Assembly: GCA_052084925.1 (NCBI GenBank)
Contig: JBQDEV010000008.1
Span: forward strand, 1-64,000
DNA: 64,000 nt
Direction: 5' to 3'
DNA from: CmP2 sp052084925
GTDB taxonomy: Bacteria > Actinomycetota > Actinomycetes > Actinomycetales > Micrococcaceae
The stretch's first letter is position 1, and each line of letters begins with the position of its first letter. Positions 16,930-24,265 of the stretch are shown in pieces. Below the pieces are notes generated by a model that was not told where the DNA came from, did not search any database, and saw nothing but the letters and a program-made list of their open reading frames with translations. The position numbers and the translations under genes were made by a program.

Positions 16930-17712
16930 ATGACGAGCACCACGACATCGATTTCCATTTACGCAGTGATCTGCGGTTACACCACGGTGCCCGCGTCTTT
17001 CATCGTCGCCGGCGAGGAAGGTACACGTCGCCTCCCCGTTCCCTCATTCCTCATTCGCCACCCCCAGGGAGATCTCGTCTTCGACACGGGGTTCAACGCT
17101 CGACTCCACACCGATCCGGAGCAGAACTACGTGCCAGAGGGGTTCTTCGAAACCCGTGAGTTTGAGTTCGGTCCGGCCGATGAGTCGGCGCGGCAGTTCC
17201 GCAACGCCGGGTTCGACCCCGATGCGGTTCGCTATGTGGCCACCTCCCACCTGCACTACGACCACACCGGAGGGAACCATCAGTTCCCCGGCGCGACGGT
17301 GATTCTGCAAGAGGCCGAATACCTGGCTGGCGCCCGCGCCCCCGAAGACTTCCCGGGCTACCGCCACGCTGATTTTCTCACCGGCCAGAACAAGCTCCTC
17401 ATCAATGGAGAGCACGATGTGTTCGGAGACGGCTCCGTGCGATTGGTCCCCACCTACGGGCATACGCCAGGCCACCAGTCCCTCGTGGTGGAACTGACCA
17501 CAGGGCCCGTCATGCTGACCGCCGATGCGTGCTATCTCGAGCGAACCCTCGAGGAGGGCGTCTTGCCAGGTGTCATCAGCGATCCGGAACGCTTCACCGC
17601 ATCCCTCGCCACCATCTCAGCGTTCCGGGATGCCGGCGGACGCGTCGTCGTCGGGCATGACCCGGATTACTGGGGCGCAGCCGACCTCGCCCCTCGCCCA
17701 TTGATCGGCTAA
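16930..17712 (+). CDS. Metallo-beta-lactamase-fold hydrolase, N-acyl homoserine lactonase-like
   Basis: The 260-residue enzyme carries the dinuclear metal motif HLHYDHTGG in SHLHYDHTGGNH, further ligands His in GHTPGHQS, Asp in TADACYLE and His in VVGHDPDYW. Length and motif order match the AHL-lactonase group rather than glyoxalase II. In this setting hydrolysis of a pathway lactone is at least as likely as quorum quenching. ATG 16930 lies behind AAAGGGACA. It is divergent from the SDR operon at 15820 and is followed by the LysR gene at 17818. Confidence 0.88.
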   Translation: MTSTTTSISIYAVICGYTTVPASFIVAGEEGTRRLPVPSFLIRHPQGDLVFDTGFNARLHTDPEQNYVPEGFFETREFEFGPADESARQFRNAGFDPDAVRYVATSHLHYDHTGGNHQFPGATVILQEAEYLAGARAPEDFPGYRHADFLTGQNKLLINGEHDVFGDGSVRLVPTYGHTPGHQSLVVELTTGPVMLTADACYLERTLEEGVLPGVISDPERFTASLATISAFRDAGGRVVVGHDPDYWGAADLAPRPLIG

Positions 17713-17817
17713 CCGAGCCTCAGACGACCCAGAAGTTCCCCAGCCACACCCACAGCGCATTATTCGCTGTAGAGTTCCCCTAACTGATTGATTCATGCAT
17801 TTTGGAGATGGGGACGA

Positions 17818-18723
17818 ATGGATCTGCACCAGTTAAAGGTCTTCCTGGTGGTGGCGGAGCACTTGCACTTCGGCAACGCTGCCAAAGAGCTGCACCTCGC
17901 ACAGCCCGCGGTGAGTCGTTCCGTTGCGCAGCTCGAGAAGTCCCTCGGCACCCCGCTTTTCGAACGCAGTACCCGGCGAGTGTCACTGACACCGGCCGGG
18001 ATCCAGCTCGTCGAGAGCGGTCGATCCATCCTCGATAAGGTTTCAGAGACCAAGGCCCTGGTTCAGGCCGCTGAAGACGGCGACCGCGGTCGCATCTCGA
18101 TCGTCTTCGCTGGCGCGTCAACGCACCAGATGCTCGCCGCGCTGTGCCATGAAATCAATGTCTCGTACCCGCGGATCAGCACCCGCATTCAGCCACAGGT
18201 TTACACGCAGCACTCACTGAACATGGTGCTCGAAGGCGAGATGGACATCGAGCTGGGGCGCTGGGACTTCTTGCCCGCCGGCCTCGAAGATCGCGCGGTC
18301 GTGCGTGAGCACTTGGTTCTTGCCGTGCATATGTCGCACCCCCTCGCCCAAGAGGAGAGCGTCTGGTTCTCCCAGGTCGCGGACGAACCATTCGTCGGCC
18401 CAGTCGAGACCAGAACACTGCTGAATGACCGACTGCAATTGCTGTCGCACGCCGCCGGCTTCGAGCCACACATCGTGCAGCGGGCCCCCGAACTTTCCAC
18501 CGCACTGACCATGGTCGCGGCCGGCATCGGGGTGACTCTGACCCTGAACACGTTGCAGGACAACGTCAACGACGATTACGTCCGCTTCATCCCCGTCGCC
18601 GACGACTACCCGCCCATCTATCTGCGCATGGCCTGGCGCCCCGACTCCACCAACCCGGTACTGCGCCACGCACTGGAAGCGGCCAACAGAGTGTGGCCCG
18701 AGATAGATGTGGACGCCCCGTAG
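17818..18723 (+). CDS. LysR family regulator, island paralogue 1
   Basis: The 301-residue protein has the LysR helix-turn-helix (MDLHQLKVFLVVAEHLHFGNAAKELHLAQPAVSR) and an inducer-binding domain with SIVFAGASTHQ, ELGRWDFLPAGLEDR, the AAGFEPHIVQRAPE segment and a C-terminal LRMAWRPDSTNPVLRHAL. These phrases recur in the regulators at 22212 and 36810, so the three are paralogues. ATG 17818 aligns with the family start and has GGAGATGGGG upstream. It follows the lactonase-like gene and precedes the CMD-family gene. Expected effectors are pathway intermediates. Confidence 0.93.
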   Translation: MDLHQLKVFLVVAEHLHFGNAAKELHLAQPAVSRSVAQLEKSLGTPLFERSTRRVSLTPAGIQLVESGRSILDKVSETKALVQAAEDGDRGRISIVFAGASTHQMLAALCHEINVSYPRISTRIQPQVYTQHSLNMVLEGEMDIELGRWDFLPAGLEDRAVVREHLVLAVHMSHPLAQEESVWFSQVADEPFVGPVETRTLLNDRLQLLSHAAGFEPHIVQRAPELSTALTMVAAGIGVTLTLNTLQDNVNDDYVRFIPVADDYPPIYLRMAWRPDSTNPVLRHALEAANRVWPEIDVDAP

Positions 18724-18780
18724 CTTCCCAAGGCACACACTGGGGCCGCGACGGCCGCGCAACATCAATCGTTGAATTGC

Positions 18781-18809
18781 ATCAATACGGCCAATATTGA
18801 GTATTAGAC
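18781..18809 (+). promoter_or_regulatory. Shared island element upstream of the CMD-family gene
   Basis: ATCAATA at 18781-18787, 14 bases, TATTAGAC at 18802-18809. The interior contains the palindrome CAATATTG. It lies 66 bases before ATG 18876. Confidence 0.65.
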
Positions 18810-18875
18810 AGCATATGAGACCTGGGACACGATGGAAGAGCGACTCCATTCCATCCAGTCGAAGGAATTCTCATT

Positions 18876-19445
18876 ATGCGCACATCGTCATCGCGCCCCA
18901 ACCGCATCCCTCCCGTTTCTCGAGAGAACCGCAGCGAAGAACTCTCGGCGTTGCTGCTGAAGGCGACCAAGGATCCTCAACGCGAGGTCAACATCTACTC
19001 GACCTTCGTACATCGCCCAGAGCTCTACGAAAAGTGGCTCGAGTTGGCTCACGCCTTGCTCTTCCACGGGACTCTCACCGAACGTGATCGCGAGCTTCTC
19101 GTGCTGCGAACGGCGTGGAACTGCGACGCGGAATACGAGTGGGGGCAGCACCTTCGCTTTGCACGTGCCGGCGGCATCTCTGAAGAAGAAATCATTGCCA
19201 TCGAGAACGGCCCGGAAGATCCCATCTGGGATGAGAAGTCCCAGCTGCTTCTGGCTGCATCCGACGAGCTTCACGATCGTTCGACCATCTCCAACCGGAC
19301 CTGGGACGCCCTCGCTGAGTACTTCGACCAGGGACTTCTCTACGAAATCACCATGGTGGTCGGCACCTATCACCTGGTCGCCATGATGCTGAACAGCTTT
19401 GGAGTTCAGCTCGATCCAGAAGTTCCCGGACGCACGTCTCGCTGA
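18876..19445 (+). CDS. Carboxymuconolactone decarboxylase (CMD/AhpD-like) family protein
   Basis: The 189-residue all-helical protein carries the CMD core: LTERDRELLVLRTAWNC followed by EYEWGQHLRFARAGGISEEE, with the conserved Glu, Cys and His of the family. It lacks the C-x-x-C of AhpD peroxidase partners, having C-D-A-E instead. GAAGGA lies 9 nt before the ATG. It is followed after 50 bases by a VOC protein, and an ending hairpin lies at 20055. Real gamma-carboxymuconolactone decarboxylases are shorter (about 130 residues), so the reaction is open. Confidence 0.88.
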   Translation: MRTSSSRPNRIPPVSRENRSEELSALLLKATKDPQREVNIYSTFVHRPELYEKWLELAHALLFHGTLTERDRELLVLRTAWNCDAEYEWGQHLRFARAGGISEEEIIAIENGPEDPIWDEKSQLLLAASDELHDRSTISNRTWDALAEYFDQGLLYEITMVVGTYHLVAMMLNSFGVQLDPEVPGRTSR

Positions 19446-19495
19446 CCACGTCCCCAACCATCTCCCCCTCATTCCAGCAAAGGAAGCGAAAACAC

Positions 19496-20035
19496 ATGAG
19501 CCAGTTCTTGGGCGAAGGCCGCCAAATCGGATACATCGTCGATGACGTAGAAAAAGCTATGGACCTCTGGGCCCACAAACTCAACGTCGGGCCGTGGTTC
19601 TACAAGGAAGACATCGGTGTCAGCGAATTCACGTACTTCGGTGAGCCCGTCGCAGAGCTCCCGAAGGTCTCGATCGCGCTCGCCAATTCGGGATCGCTAC
19701 AGGTGGAACTAATCCAGCCTCGAAACGAGGTGCCGTCGCTCTGGTACGACTCGCTGAAAACCGGCAAAACCGGACCTCAGCACATCGCCTATTGGGTCGA
19801 TGACTTCGATGACAAGCACGCGGAGTTGGTCGCTCGTGGCTTCGTCGAAGGGCACGCCGGTCGAGCTGGAGGGCGAGGCCGATTCGCCTACTTCGTACAC
19901 GAAGACACTCCAGGCTCCATCCTGGAATTGTCCGAGTCGACCGGCGGAAAGGCCGAGTATTTCCGCAAGATCCGCGAAGCCTCGATCGGCTGGGACGGTT
20001 CTGACCCCATCCGTCGGCAGCCGACTCAGTCCTGA
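19496..20035 (+). CDS. VOC family protein (methylmalonyl-CoA epimerase-like fold)
   Basis: A 179-residue protein with two beta-alpha-beta-beta-beta units: IGYIVDDVEKAMDLWAHKL at the N-terminus and QHIAYWVDDFDDKHAELVARG in the second half, ending GSILELSEST. Potential metal ligands are Gln/His in PQHIAYW and the Glu in ILELSE. It is the second gene after the CMD-family protein and is convergent with a related VOC gene at 20109, sharing a terminator. The pair may act on one pathway intermediate, for example as epimerase or lyase. Not assigned. Confidence 0.85.
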   Translation: MSQFLGEGRQIGYIVDDVEKAMDLWAHKLNVGPWFYKEDIGVSEFTYFGEPVAELPKVSIALANSGSLQVELIQPRNEVPSLWYDSLKTGKTGPQHIAYWVDDFDDKHAELVARGFVEGHAGRAGGRGRFAYFVHEDTPGSILELSESTGGKAEYFRKIREASIGWDGSDPIRRQPTQS

Positions 20036-20054
20036 AGAAGGTCCTTCGACGCGA

Positions 20055-20096
20055 TCGTGCGAGGTCAAGAGTCTGAACACTCTTGACCTCGCACGA
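20055..20096. terminator. Perfect 18-bp bidirectional terminator
   Basis: Bases 20055-20072 pair without mismatch with 20079-20096 around the loop CTGAAC. The hairpin lies between two converging VOC genes. Confidence 0.9.
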
Positions 20097-20108
20097 ACTC
20101 ATCGTCGG

Positions 20109-20600
20109 TTACAGCTCTTCAGGCTCGCGGCGCTGACGAGCGGCCTCGATGAATTCGAGGAAGACACCGTTGGGCGCGAGGTTCTCGTAGTAGGCGAAAT
20201 GACCCGTTCCGTCGGCTCCGAAACCCTCGCCCGTCTGGACAGGCTCATGACCGGCTGCGGAAAGCTCACGGGTCACCTCACTCAGGGAATCAACGTAGTA
20301 GCCAAAGTGGTGCAGACCATACCCGTGCTCTTCGATCCATTCGCTGTAGATGCTCGGGCCGCTGGTCGGCTCGATGATTTCGATCTGTGGGCCGGTCCCG
20401 GAGATCGCCAGTCGCATCGAGAGGTCAGATTCTTCGCCTCGGAACGTGAGCCTGGTGAGTGTTTCGGGTGAGAACGTGAATGCCGACCACTTTTCGACAC
20501 CCCACAACGCGCCCCACTCCTGAGCACCACGGGAAAGGTCGGGAACGAGAATTCCGATCTGATCAGCCTTTCGACCGGCAACAGACTCCAACAAATTCAT
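20109..20600 (-). CDS. VOC family protein, second copy
   Basis: The 163-residue protein shows the same fold as the gene at 19496: ADQIGILVPDLSRGAQEWGALWG, then YGLHHFGYYVDSLSEVTREL and GVFLEFIEAARQ. Likely metal ligands are the two His in LHHFGYY and the Glu in FLEFIE. Identity to 19496 is low, so this is not a recent duplication. It is divergent from the ALDH gene at 20736 and carries island element copy at 20677-20705 in its upstream region. Confidence 0.85.
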   Translation of the reverse strand: MNLLESVAGRKADQIGILVPDLSRGAQEWGALWGVEKWSAFTFSPETLTRLTFRGEESDLSMRLAISGTGPQIEIIEPTSGPSIYSEWIEEHGYGLHHFGYYVDSLSEVTRELSAAGHEPVQTGEGFGADGTGHFAYYENLAPNGVFLEFIEAARQRREPEEL

Positions 20601-20676
20601 AGCGATTCTCCTTCATTCAGCTCGCGGCGTGGTGCGCGGTGCACCTGCTTCCATGCTTCGCCACTGCCCTCGGAGC

Positions 20677-20705
20677 GTCCAATAACGATTCTGTCGGCTA
20701 TTCAT
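20677..20705 (-). promoter_or_regulatory. Shared island element between VOC and ALDH genes
   Basis: On the minus strand ATGAATA (20705-20699), 14 bases, TATTGGAC (20684-20677): six of seven and eight of eight matches. It lies 76 bases before ATG 20600 and only 30 bases before the divergent ALDH start, so it could control both. Confidence 0.6.
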
Positions 20706-20735
20706 GCACCGACGGTCTATCCCCGAAAGGAAGAC

Positions 20736-22118
20736 ATGCGACCCTACAGCTCACTCAACCCCGCCACCGGAGAGCACTACGGCGACTTTCCCGTGCTCCC
20801 CGATGAAGCCGTCACCCAAGCACTCACTGATGCAGACTCCGGCTACCGCCAGTGGAAAGACCTCCCCGCCGCACAGCGCGCCGAGATTCTGCATCGCGCC
20901 GCTGAACTGTTCCGTGAGCGGAACGAAAACCTCGCCAACATCGCAACGGAAGAGATGGGCAAGACGCTGACGGAGTCCCGCGGCGAGGTCAACCTCGTGG
21001 CGAGCATCTTCGACTATTACGCGACGCAAGGACCTCTGCAGATAGCACGCAAGGAGCTGAGCCCCGCAAGCGGCGATCAGGCCTGGGTGGAGCTGGCCCC
21101 GATCGGAGTCCTTCTCGGGATCATGCCGTGGAACTACCCGTATTACCAGATCGCCCGGTTCGCAGCACCGAACCTGGTTCTCGGAAACGCCCTGTTGCTC
21201 AAGCACGCGAGGAATTGCCCCCGCTCTGCCGAGGCATTCGCCAAGGTACTTCACGACGCTGGTGTTCCCGAAAACGTCTACCTCAACCTCTTCATCGACT
21301 CATCTCAGGTCGAATCCGTCCTGGAAGACGATCGGGTTCAGGGCGTGTCCCTCACCGGCTCGGAACAGGCGGGTGCATCTGTTGGTTCCATCGCAGGCCG
21401 ACTGATGAAAAAGATGGTTCTCGAATTGGGCGGATCTGACCCGTTGCTCGTCCTCGAGGACGCAGATATTGGTGAAGCCGTGAAGTCCGCGGTGGTGGGA
21501 CGTATGGCAAATGCCGGCCAGGCTTGCACTGCCAGCAAACGGATCATCGTCGTCGACGCCGTCTACGACGAATTTCTGGAACGCTTTGCAGCCAGCGTCC
21601 GCGAGCTAAAAGTCGGCGACCCCAAAGAAGCTGGGATCCAGATGGGTCCGCTGTCCTCAACCGGGGCCGTGGCCGAAGTGCAAGAACTAGTCGACAACGC
21701 CATCACCCAGGGAGCGACCGCACTCGTCGGCGGTCGACCCATGGCCGGCGTCGGTTCCTTTTACGAACCAACGGTTCTGACCGGGGTAACCACGGCCATG
21801 CGCGCGCACCAAGAGGAACTCTTCGGCCCCGTCGCCGTCGTCTACAGAGTGCCTGACACCGAGGCAGCCATCGAGCTGGCCAATGACTCGCCGTTCGGGC
21901 TCGGCGCCGCCGTATTCACAGCGGACGAAGAGCTCGCCGAGTCGGTCTCGGCTCGACTCGAAACCGGCATGGTCACGCTCAACGGCTCCAGCAAGTCCCA
22001 AGCAGACCTGCCCTTCGGCGGCGTGAAACGTTCCGGGGTCGGCCGCGAACTGGGACAGTACGGTCTCGAAGAGTTCGCCAACCGTAAGCTCATCCGCCGA
22101 CCGTCCGCCGCACGCTGA
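20736..22118 (+). CDS. NAD(P)-dependent aldehyde dehydrogenase, semialdehyde type
   Basis: The 460-residue enzyme has the full ALDH fold: IMPWNYPYYQ, general base Glu in LELGGSDPLLV, nucleophile Cys in NAGQACTASKR and the C-terminal LPFGGVKRSGVGRELG. Length and the opening SLNPATGE match the succinate/glutarate-semialdehyde dehydrogenase (GabD/Sad) branch. In an island that ends in glutaryl-CoA oxidation, glutarate semialdehyde is an attractive substrate, but this is inference. A 14-bp hairpin follows at 22127. Confidence 0.92.
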   Translation: MRPYSSLNPATGEHYGDFPVLPDEAVTQALTDADSGYRQWKDLPAAQRAEILHRAAELFRERNENLANIATEEMGKTLTESRGEVNLVASIFDYYATQGPLQIARKELSPASGDQAWVELAPIGVLLGIMPWNYPYYQIARFAAPNLVLGNALLLKHARNCPRSAEAFAKVLHDAGVPENVYLNLFIDSSQVESVLEDDRVQGVSLTGSEQAGASVGSIAGRLMKKMVLELGGSDPLLVLEDADIGEAVKSAVVGRMANAGQACTASKRIIVVDAVYDEFLERFAASVRELKVGDPKEAGIQMGPLSSTGAVAEVQELVDNAITQGATALVGGRPMAGVGSFYEPTVLTGVTTAMRAHQEELFGPVAVVYRVPDTEAAIELANDSPFGLGAAVFTADEELAESVSARLETGMVTLNGSSKSQADLPFGGVKRSGVGRELGQYGLEEFANRKLIRRPSAAR

Positions 22119-22126
22119 TGCAGGTC

Positions 22127-22164
22127 GATCACCGGGTCCGGCAAGATCGTCGGACCCGGTGATC
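22127..22164 (+). terminator. Terminator hairpin after the ALDH gene
   Basis: GATCACCGGGTCCG (22127-22140) pairs perfectly with 22151-22164, loop of ten bases, eight bases past the ALDH stop. Confidence 0.85.
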
Positions 22165-22211
22165 TAGAAGTTCTAGACGACGAGAGTCGACGAGAGGCAG
22201 AGGTAGGGGAC

Positions 22212-23105
22212 GTGGACCAGAATCATCTGAGGATCTTCCTCACGGTGGCCGAAGAACTCCATTTTGGACGAGCAGCAGAAAAGCTGTTTCTCGCGCAGCC
22301 GGCCGTGAGCCGAGCGATCGCGCAGTTAGAGCGCTCACTAGGCGTGTCGCTCTTCGACCGCACTACCCGACGAGTGCGCCTGACCGCGCCAGGCGAACAA
22401 CTCGTGACCTCTGGGTCCGAGATTATGAAAGCGATCGATGAAGCCGAAGCTCTCGTCCTCGCCGCGCAGGAAGGCCACCGCGGCCATCTCTCCGTGGTGT
22501 TCGCTGGCCTCTCCACCCATCGCCTGATCGCATCACTCTCGCGGGAGCTGAAACAGCGGTACCCGGGGATCGGGCTGTCCCTGTTCAGCCAGAATTTTGC
22601 CCAGCAAGCCCTGCACAAAGTGGCCGATGAGGGTAACGACATCGGTCTTGGCCGCTGGGACTTCATTCCCTCGCACCTTGACTCCCGCATCATCGCGGAA
22701 GAGCGGCTGGTGCTTGCCGTCCCCGCCACTCACGAGCTAGCGGGGAGCAATGGCGCCACCTTCGCGGATCTCGGCTCGGAGGTCTTCGTCGAGCTGGAGA
22801 ATACCCAATCGGTCCTTCATGATCGCCTGCGGCGACTGTCTAGACAGTTCGGTTATGAGCCCAATATCGCCCAGCGCGCCCCCGATACGTGGACCGCACT
22901 AACCCTGGTCGGCGCGGGGATCGGTTGTCACCTGACCTTAGATTCAGTACAGCGAAACTTCTATGAGGACGACGTCGCCTTCGTTCCGGTTGCCGATGAC
23001 GCCGACAGCATCCGCTTACAGATGGCGTGGCTGCCGGAGAACCGCAACCCTGTCCTCCGGCACGTGCTCACGCTGATCGACGAGATTTGGCCCGCGCCAG
23101 AGTGA
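22212..23105 (+). CDS. LysR family regulator, island paralogue 2
   Basis: A 297-residue regulator with a LysR DNA-binding domain (MDQNHLRIFLTVAEELHFGRAAEKLFLAQPAVSR) and an effector domain containing SVVFAGLSTHR, GLGRWDFIPSHLDSR, YEPNIAQRAPDTWTAL and LQMAWLPENRNPVLRHVL. It is strongly similar to 17818 and 36810. It reads toward, and ends 7 bases before, the convergent SDR gene at 23113, with no terminator between. Confidence 0.93.
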   Translation: MDQNHLRIFLTVAEELHFGRAAEKLFLAQPAVSRAIAQLERSLGVSLFDRTTRRVRLTAPGEQLVTSGSEIMKAIDEAEALVLAAQEGHRGHLSVVFAGLSTHRLIASLSRELKQRYPGIGLSLFSQNFAQQALHKVADEGNDIGLGRWDFIPSHLDSRIIAEERLVLAVPATHELAGSNGATFADLGSEVFVELENTQSVLHDRLRRLSRQFGYEPNIAQRAPDTWTALTLVGAGIGCHLTLDSVQRNFYEDDVAFVPVADDADSIRLQMAWLPENRNPVLRHVLTLIDEIWPAPE

Positions 23106-23112
23106 GCCGTTT

Positions 23113-23922
23113 CTAGTACACGGCGCGTCCGCCGCTGATGTCGAAGACTGCGCCCGTGCTGAAGGAACACTTATCGGAGAGCAGCCAGGCCACAATTTCG
23201 GCAATCTCTTCGACCTCGACATACCGTCCCATTGGCACCAGACTGAGCAGTCGCTGGCGTAGTTCGTCTCGGGCTTCGGGATCCTGGTGGTCGAAGATCG
23301 TGGTGTCGGCCGCGGCAGGAGTCACGCAGTTCACCAAGACACCATCTTTGGCAAGCTCCTTGCCCATGCTCTTCGTGAGACCGATCAGCCCGGCTTTGGA
23401 CGCCGCATAACCCGCGTTGCCGGCATTGCCGTCTTTACCCGCGATCGACGCCATATTTACGATGCGACCGTAGCCCTGCTCGAGCATTCCCGGCAGCGCC
23501 ACTTGGGAACAGATGAGAGCCCCGGTGAGGTTGACGCTGAGGGCCTGGTTCCAACGCTCCAACGGAAGATCTTTGACCGGCCCCCGCCAGCCAAGAATGC
23601 CTGCGTTGTTGACTAGACCCGACGGAGTGCCCAGCATCTCAACGGCTTCCGCGTGTGCCTTTGCCACACTCTCAGGGTCCGCAACATTCACGACCGCTGT
23701 ATGCACCTGTGCCCCGGCGGCCTCGCCCACGCTCGCGACCTCCTCACGTGCAATCGCCAAACGCTGCTCATCCATATCCCACAGTGCGACGGATCGACCG
23801 TCTCGGACCAGGTGGCGAGCAATCGCCAGACCGATTCCTTGTGCACCTCCAGTGACGATCACCGGGCCGCGGATCTGCACTTCCGTGGGATGAGTTGCCT
23901 CCGCGCTGTTCATTTCACTCAT
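23113..23922 (-). CDS. SDR family oxidoreductase (3-oxoacyl-ACP reductase-like)
   Basis: A 269-residue classical SDR: TGGAQGIGLAIARHLVRDG, ALWDMDEQRL, VNNAGILGWRG, catalytic Ser in VNMASIAGKDGNAG, Y-x-x-x-K as YAASKAGLIG, and the end STGAVFDISGGRAVY. ATG 23922 has GGAG 7 nt upstream; an earlier in-frame ATG has none. It is divergent from the E1 gene at 24266. Substrate is unknown; the neighbouring thiamine enzyme makes a hydroxyketone or diketone interconversion conceivable. Confidence 0.92.
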   Translation of the reverse strand: MSEMNSAEATHPTEVQIRGPVIVTGGAQGIGLAIARHLVRDGRSVALWDMDEQRLAIAREEVASVGEAAGAQVHTAVVNVADPESVAKAHAEAVEMLGTPSGLVNNAGILGWRGPVKDLPLERWNQALSVNLTGALICSQVALPGMLEQGYGRIVNMASIAGKDGNAGNAGYAASKAGLIGLTKSMGKELAKDGVLVNCVTPAAADTTIFDHQDPEARDELRQRLLSLVPMGRYVEVEEIAEIVAWLLSDKCSFSTGAVFDISGGRAVY

Positions 23923-24265
23923 ACGAGTCTCCAGGGTCGATTTTGGCCTGTGATCAATCAATTCAGCATCATGAATTTGTTTTCATGACTCTATCGTTCC
24001 GACTTAAACCTGGCCACAAAATGCTCGTTTTTATTCATGCGGGTTACGGATCAGATTGATCGACCGCTGGCCCTGACGCCACCGCAACGATGCATCACAC
24101 TAATCGCGAACAAGCATCAGTTTTGCCCGGATTGATCTTGTAATGGCTTCAGATGCCTTCTAGCGTGATATAAGACACGTTCTACATGACTCATCCGCAC
24201 TCGTGCCGGTATCCGATCACGCCGACTCGTGCTGTCATCAACCATTGATCACCAGGAGGACCGCT
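23923..24265. promoter_or_regulatory. AT-rich divergent promoter region of SDR and E1 genes
   Basis: About 340 bases, AT-rich at 23940-24060, separate the divergent genes. On the plus strand TATAAGAC at 24169-24176 resembles the right half of the island element, 89 bases before ATG 24266, but the left half at the right spacing (TTCAGAT) matches poorly. I see no small gene here. Confidence 0.45.

Noticed and set aside
16930..17712. Quorum-quenching AHL lactonase as a firm function
   Set aside because: The motif fits the group, but the catabolic context makes another lactone more likely; kept only as lactonase-like.
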